This document shows, in pieces, positions 11,337 through 20,744 of a stretch of 64,000 nucleotides of DNA; position 1 is the first letter of the stretch; each line of letters opens with the position of its first letter. The stretch comes from Bemisia tabaci. Its lineage: Eukaryota; Arthropoda; Insecta; Hemiptera; Aleyrodidae. A model generated the notes under the pieces. That model saw only the letters and a list, made by a program, of their open reading frames with translations. It was not told the origin of the DNA and searched no databases. Made by a program: the position numbers and the translations under genes. The stretch is from positions 36,064,592-36,128,591 of the forward strand of contig NC_092795.1 in the NCBI RefSeq assembly GCF_918797505.1. The letters run 5' to 3'.

Positions 11337-11555
11337 AATAAAATACAAGTCCCGAAAAATAAACTTTAAAAAAGATTTATTCACGAAACAGGGATCACTG
11401 CAATCAAAACATACGATGTAAACAAAGCACAGAAGGCTTGAACTCTCGATGAAAGTAAAGAATGAATGACACTGCGGTCAAAGCTGAAAGTGTATATATG
11501 GGGCTTCATTATCAATAGAGGAATAATGACGTAAGATAAAGTGACGCATATAATT
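11337..11555 (-). repeat. 3' LTR
   Basis: 219 bp, matching the other LTR except at two positions. On the coding strand it starts AATTATATGCG and ends GTATTTTATT. Confidence 0.9.
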
Positions 11556-11566
11556 CCTCCCTTCCT
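11556..11566 (-). promoter_or_regulatory. Polypurine tract
   Basis: The coding strand reads AGGAAGGGAGG immediately before the 3' LTR, the expected position of the plus-strand DNA primer in LTR retrotransposons. Confidence 0.8.
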
Positions 11567-12888
11567 AGTGAAAACTCAAAGGGGTAACATTCTATTTGTG
11601 AATGGGACTAACTGAGTTTTAAAGGTGGTCATTTGAAAAAATCAACACTATGCCTAGGGATTAAATACATGATAAATGGAATAATTGGTAATGGCATATA
11701 TGCAGAATAACTATTGAATATTAAATCTGTCAAGCTGAGATTTGCAAGAGCAAGATTTACAAAGTTCGTTTCAAGTGGCGTAAATGCATGGTATTCAGGC
11801 AGGTTTCATTGGCGTCCAAGAGTTGTTGAGTTGATGAATATTCCAGTGGAGAACGGCGCATCTGTGAACACTTGAGATTAGATTAAGTTCCGAGATTTGG
11901 TGTGATTAATTTGGAGAGAAAATATCGTCGTTCAGGAAATGTGCGGTTACATAGTCTGACTTTACAATCGTAGGGAGAGATAATAAAGAAAAAGCAATCA
12001 TACAAGATGTCACTAGTGATAGGAATTGAAATAACATAGGGTAGTGTTAATCTTGTTTTTTAAGCATCTGCTTTTTCGAAATTCAGAAATGATTATTAGT
12101 ACAGAATAAAAGAGAAGTTTCTAAGTCAGTAACAATCTGATAGAAGCACTGACAATGAGTAAAGTAATTTCCTTTTCAACTTTAGATAATATGAATGTTC
12201 ACAGAAGTGACTGGAGTGACTAATTCTTTGATTTTTTCCTTTCCGGATGGGATGTGATCTTTTGAAATTTTAAATCATGGAGCAAAATATTTTTAGGACG
12301 TTTAACCCAAAGACATAAAGACGGAGGGCTAAAAGCAAAAAATGAAGCTTCTTTTCAACCACCTCTACTATTGGCTAGAGGATTGGCGGCGAAATCGGGA
12401 CAAGTTTGAATTCAAATGTAGGGCGGGAACTGAATAAAATAATTGCGGAAACAAAGTATTCTAGGTTGATTTTTGCCCAAATTCACTTACCCACTCATAT
12501 TTCTTTAACTTTAGGTTAGCTTTGGTCCGTCGTCGACCGATTAATTTCATTTGGGAGTAACGGTCATCTAGAACTGTAATGACCTGTTTGAACCTGCAGA
12601 ACCACCATGAGCCGAAGAAAAACTAACTTTATCTGAGATTACTGCCTATTACCAAGCAAGAGTAGGTGTAATATAATAGGACGCAGTCCCAACTTTCTTA
12701 ATATATTCGTTTTAGGCATTTAAAATACGTTTCGAAGAAGAAATATGGAAAAATTAAGAGGACAAGTTCAAATCAAATTTCCGTTTGCCGCCGTGGATTC
12801 CCGCGCTCATTTACACACTCACACAAGCACCCAGCGCCAAACCAGGCTTCACTTTTTCCCCGTGCTTTTAGATACGAGCACTCCGTCT
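11567..12888 (-). other. Retrotransposon 3' region, no env frame visible
   Basis: These 1.3 kb lie between the end of pol and the 3' LTR. 17.6 and 297 carry an env gene here. I find no long frame, signal peptide or transmembrane run on the element strand, so env is either absent or fully decayed. Confidence 0.5.
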
Positions 12889-14700
12889 TTATGTCTTTGG
12901 TTTAACCTCATTTGGGTGGATTTTTACTTTTATTTTTCCTTTTTGAACTTGCAAGGGGTCGTCACTTATTTTCTTGGTTTTCTTAAATTGTGGGGCTGTT
13001 TTATTTCTATCATGCGGATTTTTATGGAAAACTTCAGAAGCAAGTTCCGCTTGTTTCTGTCTACGTTTCTTGCTATTGGCTTTTCCTATGTATTGTTCTT
13101 TTTGTTTCATGAGTTGCATATGAATTTTATCAAAAAGTTCAATAGTTTTTACACGATGCGTTTGCAAATATTCTTCAGGAGTTGAAGCTGGAGAAATTTG
13201 GTTAGGTGGGCGAGTATCAAGGTGACCACGCAAAAGTTCAAATGGGGTAACTTTGGTTGCGGAATGTACAGAGTTATTATAGGCTACTAGTGCATAATTT
13301 ATAAGACTACTGATTGGGTCTGTTGGAAATTTTTTTCTGAGACTACGGAGATGTTCTATTATTGTGGAATGAAATCTTTCTACAATTGCGTTACTTTGTG
13401 GATGATTAACGCTAGTGGGATGCATTTTAATGCGATACCACGTAAAGAGGCTATCTAGAAGTTTATTCTGAAATTCAGAACCAGAATCACAAACTATTTG
13501 CTCAGGTATACCGAAAAGAGAGAAAAATTCAAACAATTTGTCAGCAATGGAACAGGCATTTTTTGACTGGAGTAAGAACAGGTGTGCAAATTTTGTAAAG
13601 GAATCAACGACTGAGAGATAACTCGTTTTTTCAACAGTAAATACGTCTATGTGGACTATTTCCAATGGTTTTCGCGGCGTTGGCGTGAGTTGAAGCTCTA
13701 ACTGAATCGGATTTCGATCGTATTTCATCTCATTACAAGTTACGCAGTTATTAATTATCTGTGATATGAGCTCACGCATATTAGGCCAATAATAGCGTTT
13801 TTGTAATGTTAACTCTGTCTCGTTGATACCACGATGGTTTGCTATCTCATTATGATATTGTTTTACGATACGAATTTGTTCATCTTTATTCTCAATATCT
13901 TCACGGAATTGTGAGTGGCAAGAGATTTGTGGAACTAATGTGAAATGTTCACGAAGGATTTCGTTGAAGATTTTTATCAAGTTAACACTGGGACAGAAAA
14001 TTCCGTATTTTGCTTTAGGAGCACAATGAGTTTTTATGAAATCTAGCAATTTTTCTTTTGCGAGAGTAAAGGGGGTTTTAATATGAAAGCGTGTCTTAGG
14101 GACGCTGGTTTCTGCAAAAAGGCGAGTAAGTGAAAATTCAAAAGTATCGGCTTCTTCGAGAATGATTTGAGTTGACTTGGAATTATGATAATGTTTGTCA
14201 AATGGCTCTTTCTGGATGGCTTCTATTTTCGTTGGATTAGGGCGAACTCCATCAGGGGACACAATATGACCTAAATATTCGACTGATGTTCGAAGGAATT
14301 CACTCTTATCAAGCTGAACTTTGAGATTAAATTGCCGAAGTCTTTCAAAAACTGCGCGCAAATGTCGTTTATGTTCTTCAAGGGATGAGGAGAAAATAAT
14401 AATATCATCAAGATAAACCAAGCAAAAATCATTCTGGAGACCTCGTAGTACAATATCCATAGCACGTTGAAAGGTACTAGGGGCATTTTTTAATCCAAAC
14501 GGCATCTTAAGAAATTCGTAGTGTCCGTTTTCTACATTAAATGTTGTCTTCTGTATGGAATTTGGATGCATGGGGAGTTGGTGGAAACCGGAAGCGAGAT
14601 CAAGAGTGGTGTAATATTTGCATTTCCCGAGTTTATCGAGCAGATCAGAGATAATTGGCAGGGGATACCTGCCAGCGATAGTTTTATCTACGATAGTCAA
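12889..14700 (-). pseudogene. pol part 2: RT core and integrase, RNase H missing
   Basis: 603 residues from the first in-frame TTG. Reverse transcriptase motifs are LDLASGFHQL (about residues 34-43), FGLKNAP (68-74) and the catalytic YLDD (96-99). At about residue 167 (near 14200) the text jumps from the RT thumb (TKIEAIQKEPF) straight to the linker before integrase. The whole RNase H domain, roughly 200 residues in related elements, is absent without breaking the frame. Integrase is intact: zinc finger H283, H289, C319 and C322, then catalytic D352, D405 and E441 with 35 residues between the last two. The tail is lysine-rich. It is joined out of frame to pol part 1. Without RNase H, and with the RT split, the element cannot copy itself. 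Confidence 0.9.
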
Positions 14701-15784
14701 TTACAATTCGCCATTTTTTCTGACCGGACGCGTCTAATTTTTTTGGGACTATCCAAATCGGGGACGACCAAGGGGAATAAGAGGGTCTAATTACGCCGTC
14801 ATTTAGCATTTTTGTAATTTGCTTATGGACTTCTTCGCGATGCACATAAGGATAGCGATACGTTTTTGTGTGCACAGGAATGTCGTCAGTAGTTTTAATT
14901 TCGTGAGAGAATGCGGTGGACGTGGGAAGTGGCTGTCCTTCAATATAAAACACATCTTGAAATTCAGTCGTTACATTAATGACCATTTCTTTTTCTTCCG
15001 AGTTCATATGTTCGAGACGGAGGAGAGAGGAATTGAACGCTGGTTGCGTTTGAGAGGAATTTATCTCACGGGCTAATCTCGTTTTATTGAATTTTTTTCT
15101 ACGCCTTATCTGTGACTTAGAGCTCTGATTTGGAATTTCAAAGGAAGAAATGGGTTTTGAGTCTACGGGCCGTTTATAACACAACGTAATATTTTCATCG
15201 GAATTATTAGTAATCAAACAGTTTGCAAGATTATTTTGTACTTTTGAGATACCAGGGAGAATTTCTACTTTTTCTGAGATTTTTATATGAGGCAAAAGGA
15301 TTTCTTTTTCAAGGGTCGGTTTTACTTGGAGTTGAGCAACAATTTCGGAATGAGCAGGGACTTCAAAAGTATTCAAAAAATTCATATTCGGACGGGTAGC
15401 ATGGTAAAGAAATGGAATGCGGCTATTGGCAGTAACGAGTTGATTTTTTGAAAAATCAATCCGTTCAACATGTTTACGGAGAATATCATTTCCAATCACA
15501 CCATCAAAATAATTATGAAATTTATAGATACCAAATTTAAAGAAACCATTTTTGTTAAAACATGCAGGAATTTTTGCATAGGTACATTCTGTAATTTTTG
15601 AATTTCCATGAGCTGAAAAAACAATATGCGAATCCGGACGAATATAGCGAGAGAAAAGGGACCTTGCAATATCTGGATTTAAAAATGAGGTTGTGGCACC
15701 TGTATCAATCAGAATTTGTGCGTTTCTCCATTCAGGGATAACAATAAAAGGCAATTCAGATTTTTCTACACAAGTTTGTTTCAT
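14684..15784 (-). CDS. pol part 1: aspartic protease and N-terminal RT
   Basis: 366 residues. The retroviral-type aspartic protease has its active site at D27-T28-G29 (ILIDTGATTSF). The C-terminal 100 residues are the start of reverse transcriptase (GVIRPSYSPWSSPIWIVPKK, then WRIVIDYR). The frame ends at 14684-14686 where the next RT residues should follow. Comparison with the neighbouring frame suggests a net loss of about 8 nt, probably between short repeats. The ATG overlaps the gag stop in an ATGA arrangement, so pol is in the -1 frame relative to gag and would need frameshifting or reinitiation. Confidence 0.85.
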   Translation of the reverse strand: MKQTCVEKSELPFIVIPEWRNAQILIDTGATTSFLNPDIARSLFSRYIRPDSHIVFSAHGNSKITECTYAKIPACFNKNGFFKFGIYKFHNYFDGVIGNDILRKHVERIDFSKNQLVTANSRIPFLYHATRPNMNFLNTFEVPAHSEIVAQLQVKPTLEKEILLPHIKISEKVEILPGISKVQNNLANCLITNNSDENITLCYKRPVDSKPISSFEIPNQSSKSQIRRRKKFNKTRLAREINSSQTQPAFNSSLLRLEHMNSEEKEMVINVTTEFQDVFYIEGQPLPTSTAFSHEIKTTDDIPVHTKTYRYPYVHREEVHKQITKMLNDGVIRPSYSPWSSPIWIVPKKLDASGQKKWRIVIDYRR

Positions 15785-16860
15785 ATTAGTTTCACCGAGA
15801 TTAGTACGCGAAAAATTTTCAGGTTCATCATTGACTTCTCCTTGTACAGTATAATTTCTTCAACAAAATCGTTTTCTGGGGGTATTTCATTGATTTCGAA
15901 AGGGTCTTCTACAGGTTGGTCTGAAAGGTTAAACTGGTTATTCCGAAAAAAGGGTCGACTAACACCAGACATGGGAATTGGATCATTATTCGGAAGGTTA
16001 GGTTTTCTGGAGGGTGTTGGGAAATTTTGATTTTGAGATTGTGGACTTGGCTGATTCTGGAAGTTCGACTTAATAAAAGGTTTCTGGAATCGTGTAGGAT
16101 TAGGAAACCGTGGGGATTCTTTCGATGTCGTAGGAGTTTCATTCGTATGAAATTTCGCGTCATATTGAGGAAATACATTGCATAAAAGATTTTGTACTTC
16201 TCCTAATGTTTTTGGATCACGGGCCTTCAGATGCGAAGCCAGTGGTTCTTTAATATTTTCCAATGATAAATGCAAAAAATAATTTTCAAGCAACTCTTTA
16301 GCTGTCATTTCTGAATCATACGTTTGTAAATGGTTGAGGGCTTTATTAGCTGTGGAAATAATTTTATTCAAAAATGTAGTTGCTGATTCCTGAGGGGTTT
16401 GTTTAACATTAGCACTACGAAACATTAAAGTAGCGGCATTTTCTCTATCACCATAAAATTCTAGTAAAAATTTCTTTAACGAATCCCAAGTGATGAATTC
16501 ACGATAGGCTATCATTTCAGCAGCAGAACCTTTTAATTTGCTGATAAATTTATTCATCATAATCCTATTTTGTAATTGGTATTCATTATTCCAAAATAAC
16601 GTTACAGCTTCATCACAAGTACGAATAAAATTAGGCAATGTTTGCGGACAATTACCATCAAATTCCGGAATAGTACTCAAAAAATTAATCATGGTTTTTT
16701 CATAAGGGCATTGCTGTCGATTTTGAAATTTTTCAGCTTCGAGATTTTGAATTTTATTACTCAGTTCAGTTATCATTGCATGCATATCCTGAATAGTCTG
16801 ATTCATAGCTAATTGTTCCTGTGGCATTGTTATATGATCTAATCTACTGGATTTAAACAT
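15781..16860 (-). CDS. Gag polyprotein
   Basis: 359 residues from the first ATG (16860); a second ATG at 16827 begins MPQEQLAMNQ. An N-terminal coiled-coil-like stretch (about residues 20-50) is followed by a capsid-like core with IPEFDGN, FIRTCDEAV, KGSAAEMIAY and FYGDRENAATL. The C-terminal third is rich in Asn, Pro, Gln and Phe and lacks a CCHC zinc knuckle, as in the 17.6/297 group. It forms the particle that packages the element RNA. It overlaps pol by four bases. The frame is intact. Confidence 0.85.
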   Translation of the reverse strand: MFKSSRLDHITMPQEQLAMNQTIQDMHAMITELSNKIQNLEAEKFQNRQQCPYEKTMINFLSTIPEFDGNCPQTLPNFIRTCDEAVTLFWNNEYQLQNRIMMNKFISKLKGSAAEMIAYREFITWDSLKKFLLEFYGDRENAATLMFRSANVKQTPQESATTFLNKIISTANKALNHLQTYDSEMTAKELLENYFLHLSLENIKEPLASHLKARDPKTLGEVQNLLCNVFPQYDAKFHTNETPTTSKESPRFPNPTRFQKPFIKSNFQNQPSPQSQNQNFPTPSRKPNLPNNDPIPMSGVSRPFFRNNQFNLSDQPVEDPFEINEIPPENDFVEEIILYKEKSMMNLKIFRVLISVKLI

Positions 16861-17288
16861 AAAATATAAGTACACAACAATAAAATTCAAAAGAAATATA
16901 GAAATAAGAAAAATTCAATTCAATAAAAATATAAAATTCAAATAATTTCAAAAAAGAAAGAAAGGGGGTTTCAGTGGAATAGTCAGACTATGCAATTACA
17001 CTCACGGTAGACAACAAATCGTGCGATCCACATTTGATCTGAAGATGGCTGCTTCACTTGATGTCACACTATAGCGGGTAATGAGGGAATCTGATCTTCC
17101 TTTCAGTGGCTGAAAACACTGCAACTTCTTCTCTGTTTACGCCAGAACGGTGAGGAGTTGAAACCGGGTTGCGTCGTCTCAAGCGGTAGCGAAAGGCGAT
17201 GCGAAATGTTCGAAAACTGCTTTAAATCGTTGAAACGAACGACACGAGATTCGTTGAAACGGCGAACACGTATCTAAGCAGATCCTTG

Positions 17289-17301
17289 CCCGACTGCGCC
17301 A
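17289..17301 (-). promoter_or_regulatory. Primer-binding site, tRNA-Ser type
   Basis: The coding strand reads TGGCGCAGTCGG directly at the inner edge of the 5' LTR, its first T being the last base of the LTR. The same sequence class primes 17.6 and 297 reverse transcription with tRNA-Ser. Confidence 0.8.
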
Positions 17302-17519
17302 ATAAAATACGAGTCCCGAAAAATAAACTTTAAAAAAGATTTATTCACGAAACAGGGATCACTGCAATCAAAACATACGATGTAAACAAAGCACAGAAGG
17401 CTTGAACTCTCGATGAAAGTAAAGAATGAATGACACTGCGGTCAAAGCTGAAAGTGTATAAATGGGGCTTCATTATCAATAGAGGAATAATGACGTAAGA
17501 TAAAGTGACGCATATAATT
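17301..17519 (-). repeat. 5' LTR
   Basis: The 219-bp partner of 11337-11555. It is followed by the CG run that forms the target duplication. Confidence 0.9.
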
Positions 17520-17527
17520 CGCGCGCG

Positions 17528-18099
17528 AGATACAGCAGAATAAACTTACTCTCAACTTTAAAATCGCACGAAAATCATGTTGGGCACCAAAAAAATTTGG
17601 AATCCACTCCTTTAAGTGCGCAATCTGTGCGTGGTCTACTTTTTCAAGTTTCCCGCGTCGGCGGGCAGTCCGCAGTTACCGCCGACCAGGTTTGCACAGG
17701 CAGGGGAATGAGAACTGATCTGGGTAAACAAACGCTTGCACTAACTTTTTCTATCTTAAGATGTCAATCGTTTTAAAGCGTTTGTTTCCTTTTTAATTCT
17801 TTGTTAATTTTGCAAAAACAAAAGATTTAAATCAATTGGAATCTTACGCAAAAGGAGTTCATAATAGTTCGTGAGATTGTCTGTTTATTTATAGGTTAGG
17901 TCTCTCTCCGGAAAAACTTAACTGCCGGCCACCAAGAAAAACTGCCCGCATACACGCTAAATGTGAAGAAGCGCGTTACAAACTACGTAGATTGCGCGAT
18001 AAGGGGTAGATTTCAGAATTTTTGATGTACCAACGTGATTTTTGAGCGATTTTTTTTTTTGAGAAAGTCTATTTAGTTGGTTGTATCTCTTGCGTGCAA
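17528..18099. other. No gene seen
   Basis: Flank of the retrotransposon, with no ORF or repeat that I recognise. Confidence 0.4.
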
Positions 18100-18255
18100 T
18101 AGACTCATTCGATTTTTGCTTGAATCGAAAGGAAATCCGCTTAATTTAATAGACTGCTCTCGATTCAAGAAAGTCCAATCAAATCAAGATTACTTTTTCG
18201 TGTCAAATTTTTCAAGAGCATGGACTCTAGTTTCAAGAGACTTGTATTTCCAGCG
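18100..18255. repeat. Degenerate copy of the main CACTGG MITE
   Basis: It carries GATTTTTGCTTGAATCG, a diverged centre, GATTACTTTTTCGTGTC and TGGACTCTAG, and ends TTTCCAGCG. The left end is lost. Confidence 0.5.
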
Positions 18256-18384
18256 TGAAATAACATACTTAAAAAATTAGCAGTGATGCACCTCTATTTG
18301 AGTTATTATAGCAATTGATGCAATTTTATTAGTAAGAACGAACCAGTTAGCAAACGAAAACTTGCGAAGTGACTTTTAAAAATG

Positions 18385-18618
18385 CACTGGAAAAAAAAAA
18401 AAAACACATTGGATCTAGAGTCCATACTCTTGAAAACATTGAGAAGTAAAAACACTCTTGATTCAATCGGATTTTTGCTTGAATCAAAACGAAATCCGCT
18501 TAAGTTCAGAGGCTTGGTTCTTGATTTAAGCTAGATTCTGATAGAATCAAGAGTACTTTTTCTTGTCGATGTTTTTAAAAGTCTGGACTCTAAATCCAAT
18601 GTGTTTTTTTTTCCAGTG
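18385..18618. repeat. CACTGG...CCAGTG MITE, main family, copy 2
   Basis: 234 bp with CACTGG and CCAGTG ends, flanked by TG on both sides. The arms carry the family word ACATTGGATCTAGAGTCC and its mirror. It lies immediately beside the next inverted-repeat element. Confidence 0.8.
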
Positions 18619-18620
18619 TG

Positions 18621-18838
18621 CAGAGATGGTTAGCCAAAGATGCATATTTTATTTTTTATTTGTAAATAATAATGTAACTCGAGACTCACCCCGTCTTCAG
18701 AGCATTACATTTCGTGGACACGATTCAAATATCTAGCTATAATTTCAGGTTACATTTTAGAGAACAATGTTGATACAAAAAAGACAGTAACATATCAGTA
18801 AGGAAATGAAATATGCATCTTTGGCGAACCATTTCTGT
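18621..18838. repeat. Inverted-repeat MITE with CAAAGATGCATATT arms
   Basis: The left arm (AGAGATGGTTAGCCAAAGA, continuing TGCATATTTTATT) is mirrored on the right by GAAATATGCATCTTTGGC then GAACCATTTCTGT. The 218-bp unit is AT-rich and non-coding. Confidence 0.6.
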
Positions 18839-19415
18839 ATTTTTATTATCATGATAAATACATGCTTTACGCGAATTAATAACATTCCACAAAAAACTAA
18901 GATGTATAGGCTAGGAAAGCGTTTGATCATACGGGTTAGTTGACAAGCGAAGGGGGAAAAATTAAAGAGAGAGTACGGAAAAGTCGGTAACGTTGAGGTT
19001 GGGCCATTAAGCTTTTGGGGTCCTTAGGGGCAGCCAACCTGTGAGATTAAATTGTCAAGAATTATTCGTTACAACATTGCTACGACCTGTCGTTTGTAAA
19101 TCACACATTTAACTTGATTTCCGCACAAATTGCGAAAGGACGGCAGGACGCTCGTTCATGTATAATCTTGGCCATCTTGGTTTGATATTAGAATCTGAAG
19201 ATCGGTAGTGACATTTTTCGTGTTAGAAGGTTGGCTCCCCTGTTGGGCCTTAAGAGCTCCATACTACTATACGTGTCCGAACTCACCCTATATAGGCCCT
19301 CTAGGAAAAATAAAACATAGGAATTTAACAAAACAACTAAAATAAAAGCGTAAAACATATTTTTGTTTCATTTCTACAGGTCAATACAAGCTTGCCAACT
19401 TCACTTCTCAACAGA

Positions 19416-20168
19416 ATGCACTTGACGAGAGCATCACTTCTGGCGCTGCCCGCTGTTCCTACAATCGTCACCCTCTTCATCGTTGCCTCGACCGATGCTT
19501 TCCTATTCGAAAACAACATGCAGCTTGCAGGCATTACATTCAACCGTGCGCAGTATCGTGTGCCACCCGTCAACGTCCAATTAGGCGACATGCTCCAAGG
19601 GGTCTGGGAAAACGCGCTCGAAGCCATCCAAAATCCGAACCGATTGGGCCATGTGGTATTGGGCCAAAATATCAAACGTCGGATCGCACGACCCCGCCGT
19701 GAGGTGGCACAACCCCGCCGCAGAAGGGCGAAACAGCGAGCTCCAAGGAAGAGGAAGCAGCCGAAGAAGAGGCCGGTTGGGACCGCTCGGGTGATGGCAG
19801 AACGAATCGTGGGACTCGTGAACGGGGAACGCCGGAAGCGCGGTTTGAAACCTCTCCGCGAGAACCTCCGACTTTCGAAAGTTGCCGAGGCCAAGTCGAA
19901 AGACATGCGCGACAACAAGTACTTCCAGCACGTCTCGCCGCGGTTCGGGACTTTCGGGAACATGGTGCGGAAGGCCGGGATCAAGTTCTTCCTCGTCGGT
20001 GAGAACATCGCCATGGGGATCGCCTCTCCGACGGCCGTCATGAAAGCGTGGATGAACAGCCCCGGACACAGGAGGAACATCCTCAGCCCCAGGGTCGATC
20101 AAATTGGAGTTGGATATGCCAGCGGCGGCTCGGGTCCTTACTGGACGCAGGAATTCATCAAACAGTGA
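19416..20168 (+). CDS. Secreted CAP/SCP-domain protein of bacterial YkwD type
   Basis: 250 residues from ATG 19416. A TTTCTACAG acceptor ends at 19380, so the ATG lies in an exon with a 5' UTR. Residues 1-30 are a hydrophobic signal peptide. Residues 88-120 are a very basic Arg/Lys/Pro tract. Residues 128-249 are a CAP domain: IVGLVNGERRKRGLKPL, the cavity residues H172, E196 (GENIAMG) and H218 (WMNSPGHRRNIL), then IGVGYA and PYWTQ. The whole protein has no cysteine, and the domain matches bacterial YkwD-like CAP proteins, not the disulfide-rich animal SCP/antigen-5 type. The frame is intact and richer in GC than its surroundings. I infer horizontal transfer from a bacterium, followed by gain of a host signal peptide and intron. 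The target is unknown; bacterial relatives are linked to the cell surface and spore coat. Confidence 0.85.
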   Translation: MHLTRASLLALPAVPTIVTLFIVASTDAFLFENNMQLAGITFNRAQYRVPPVNVQLGDMLQGVWENALEAIQNPNRLGHVVLGQNIKRRIARPRREVAQPRRRRAKQRAPRKRKQPKKRPVGTARVMAERIVGLVNGERRKRGLKPLRENLRLSKVAEAKSKDMRDNKYFQHVSPRFGTFGNMVRKAGIKFFLVGENIAMGIASPTAVMKAWMNSPGHRRNILSPRVDQIGVGYASGGSGPYWTQEFIKQ

Positions 20169-20238
20169 ACGATCAAACATCTCGAGGGTCAAATCTGCCC
20201 TGCAGCCTGGTTGTTGAAATTCATGTTTGTCAACCGGG

Positions 20239-20465
20239 CACTGGAGAAAAAAACACTTTGGAACTAGAGTCCAGACTCTTGAAAACATTGACAAGAAAAA
20301 ATACTCTTGATTCAATCAGATTTTTGCTTGAATCAAAAGGAAATCCGCTCAAATTAAGAGGCTTGGTTCTTGATTTAAGCAAAAATCCGATTGAATCAAG
20401 AGTATTTTTTCTTGTCGATGTTTTTAAGAGTCTGGACTCTAGATCCAATGTGTTTTTTTCCAGTG
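20239..20465. repeat. CACTGG...CCAGTG MITE, main family, copy 3
   Basis: 227 bp, 71 bp downstream of the CAP stop codon, flanked by GG on both sides. The arms are close to the family consensus (TTGACAAGAAAAAATACTC and its mirror). It may fall in the 3' UTR of the CAP gene and would add a hairpin to that transcript. Confidence 0.8.
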
Positions 20466-20487
20466 GGTAAGACAAGATTAAGGAGAA

Positions 20488-20744
20488 CACTGCCGTGCTA
20501 ATGAAGAACGCCGTATGAGCCTTTAGACGTTGCCAAATTTCCTTCGATAAAGACCGAATTTCCAGAGAAAATTGAGAAATTTTTTTTTGATAATTGTCAG
20601 ACAATTTCGTGCGCAATTTGATCTAAAATATCTGAACATTTCAAAGAAAAATGTAGATGATTGTCGTCAAAAATACATGTTTTATCAAGGAAAATTCGGG
20701 AACTCTCGAATGTTCATACAGCGTCCTTCCTTCGCACGGCGGAA
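20488..20744. repeat. CACTGCCGTGCTAA MITE, copy 1 of 3
   Basis: It starts CACTGCCGTGCTAATGAAG and includes AGACGTTGCCAAATTTCC. The right end is GCACGGCGG, the mirror of the left. Related copies lie at 40843 and 50244. About 257 bp, non-coding. Confidence 0.7.

Larger units (their letters stand above)
11337..17519 (-). mobile_element. Defective LTR retrotransposon, Ty3/Gypsy, 17.6/297-like
   Basis: This is a complete 6183-bp insertion read on the minus strand. Two 219-bp LTRs bound it. They have AAT...ATT ends and lie in a CGCG target run, giving a 4-6 bp duplication (left 11331-11336, right 17520-17525; the exact length is hidden by the CG repeat). The primer site next to the 5' LTR reads TGGCGCAGTCGG, the tRNA-Ser type used by Drosophila 17.6 and 297. 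The purine tract AGGAAGGGAGG precedes the 3' LTR. Gag and pol are present. Pol has a frameshift in RT and lacks RNase H, and no env frame is visible. The two LTRs differ at only two positions by eye (11347 against 17311, and within GTGTATATATGG against GTGTATAAATGG). The insertion is therefore young although the element is dead, so it was probably copied in trans. Confidence 0.9.

Noticed and set aside
12745..13185. 146-codon plus-strand ORF
   Set aside because: Antisense of the integrase C-terminus in the LTR element.
19337..20080. 247-codon minus-strand ORF opposite the CAP gene
   Set aside because: Antisense of a strong CAP domain; the translation is Arg/Pro/Phe-rich nonsense.
19416..20168. 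Bacterial contamination as the source of the CAP gene
   Set aside because: Within this window it is flanked by insect-type MITEs and preceded by an acceptor; still, long reads should confirm this.
19581..20315. Second minus-strand ORF over the CAP gene
   Set aside because: Runs into the downstream MITE and has no recognisable domain.
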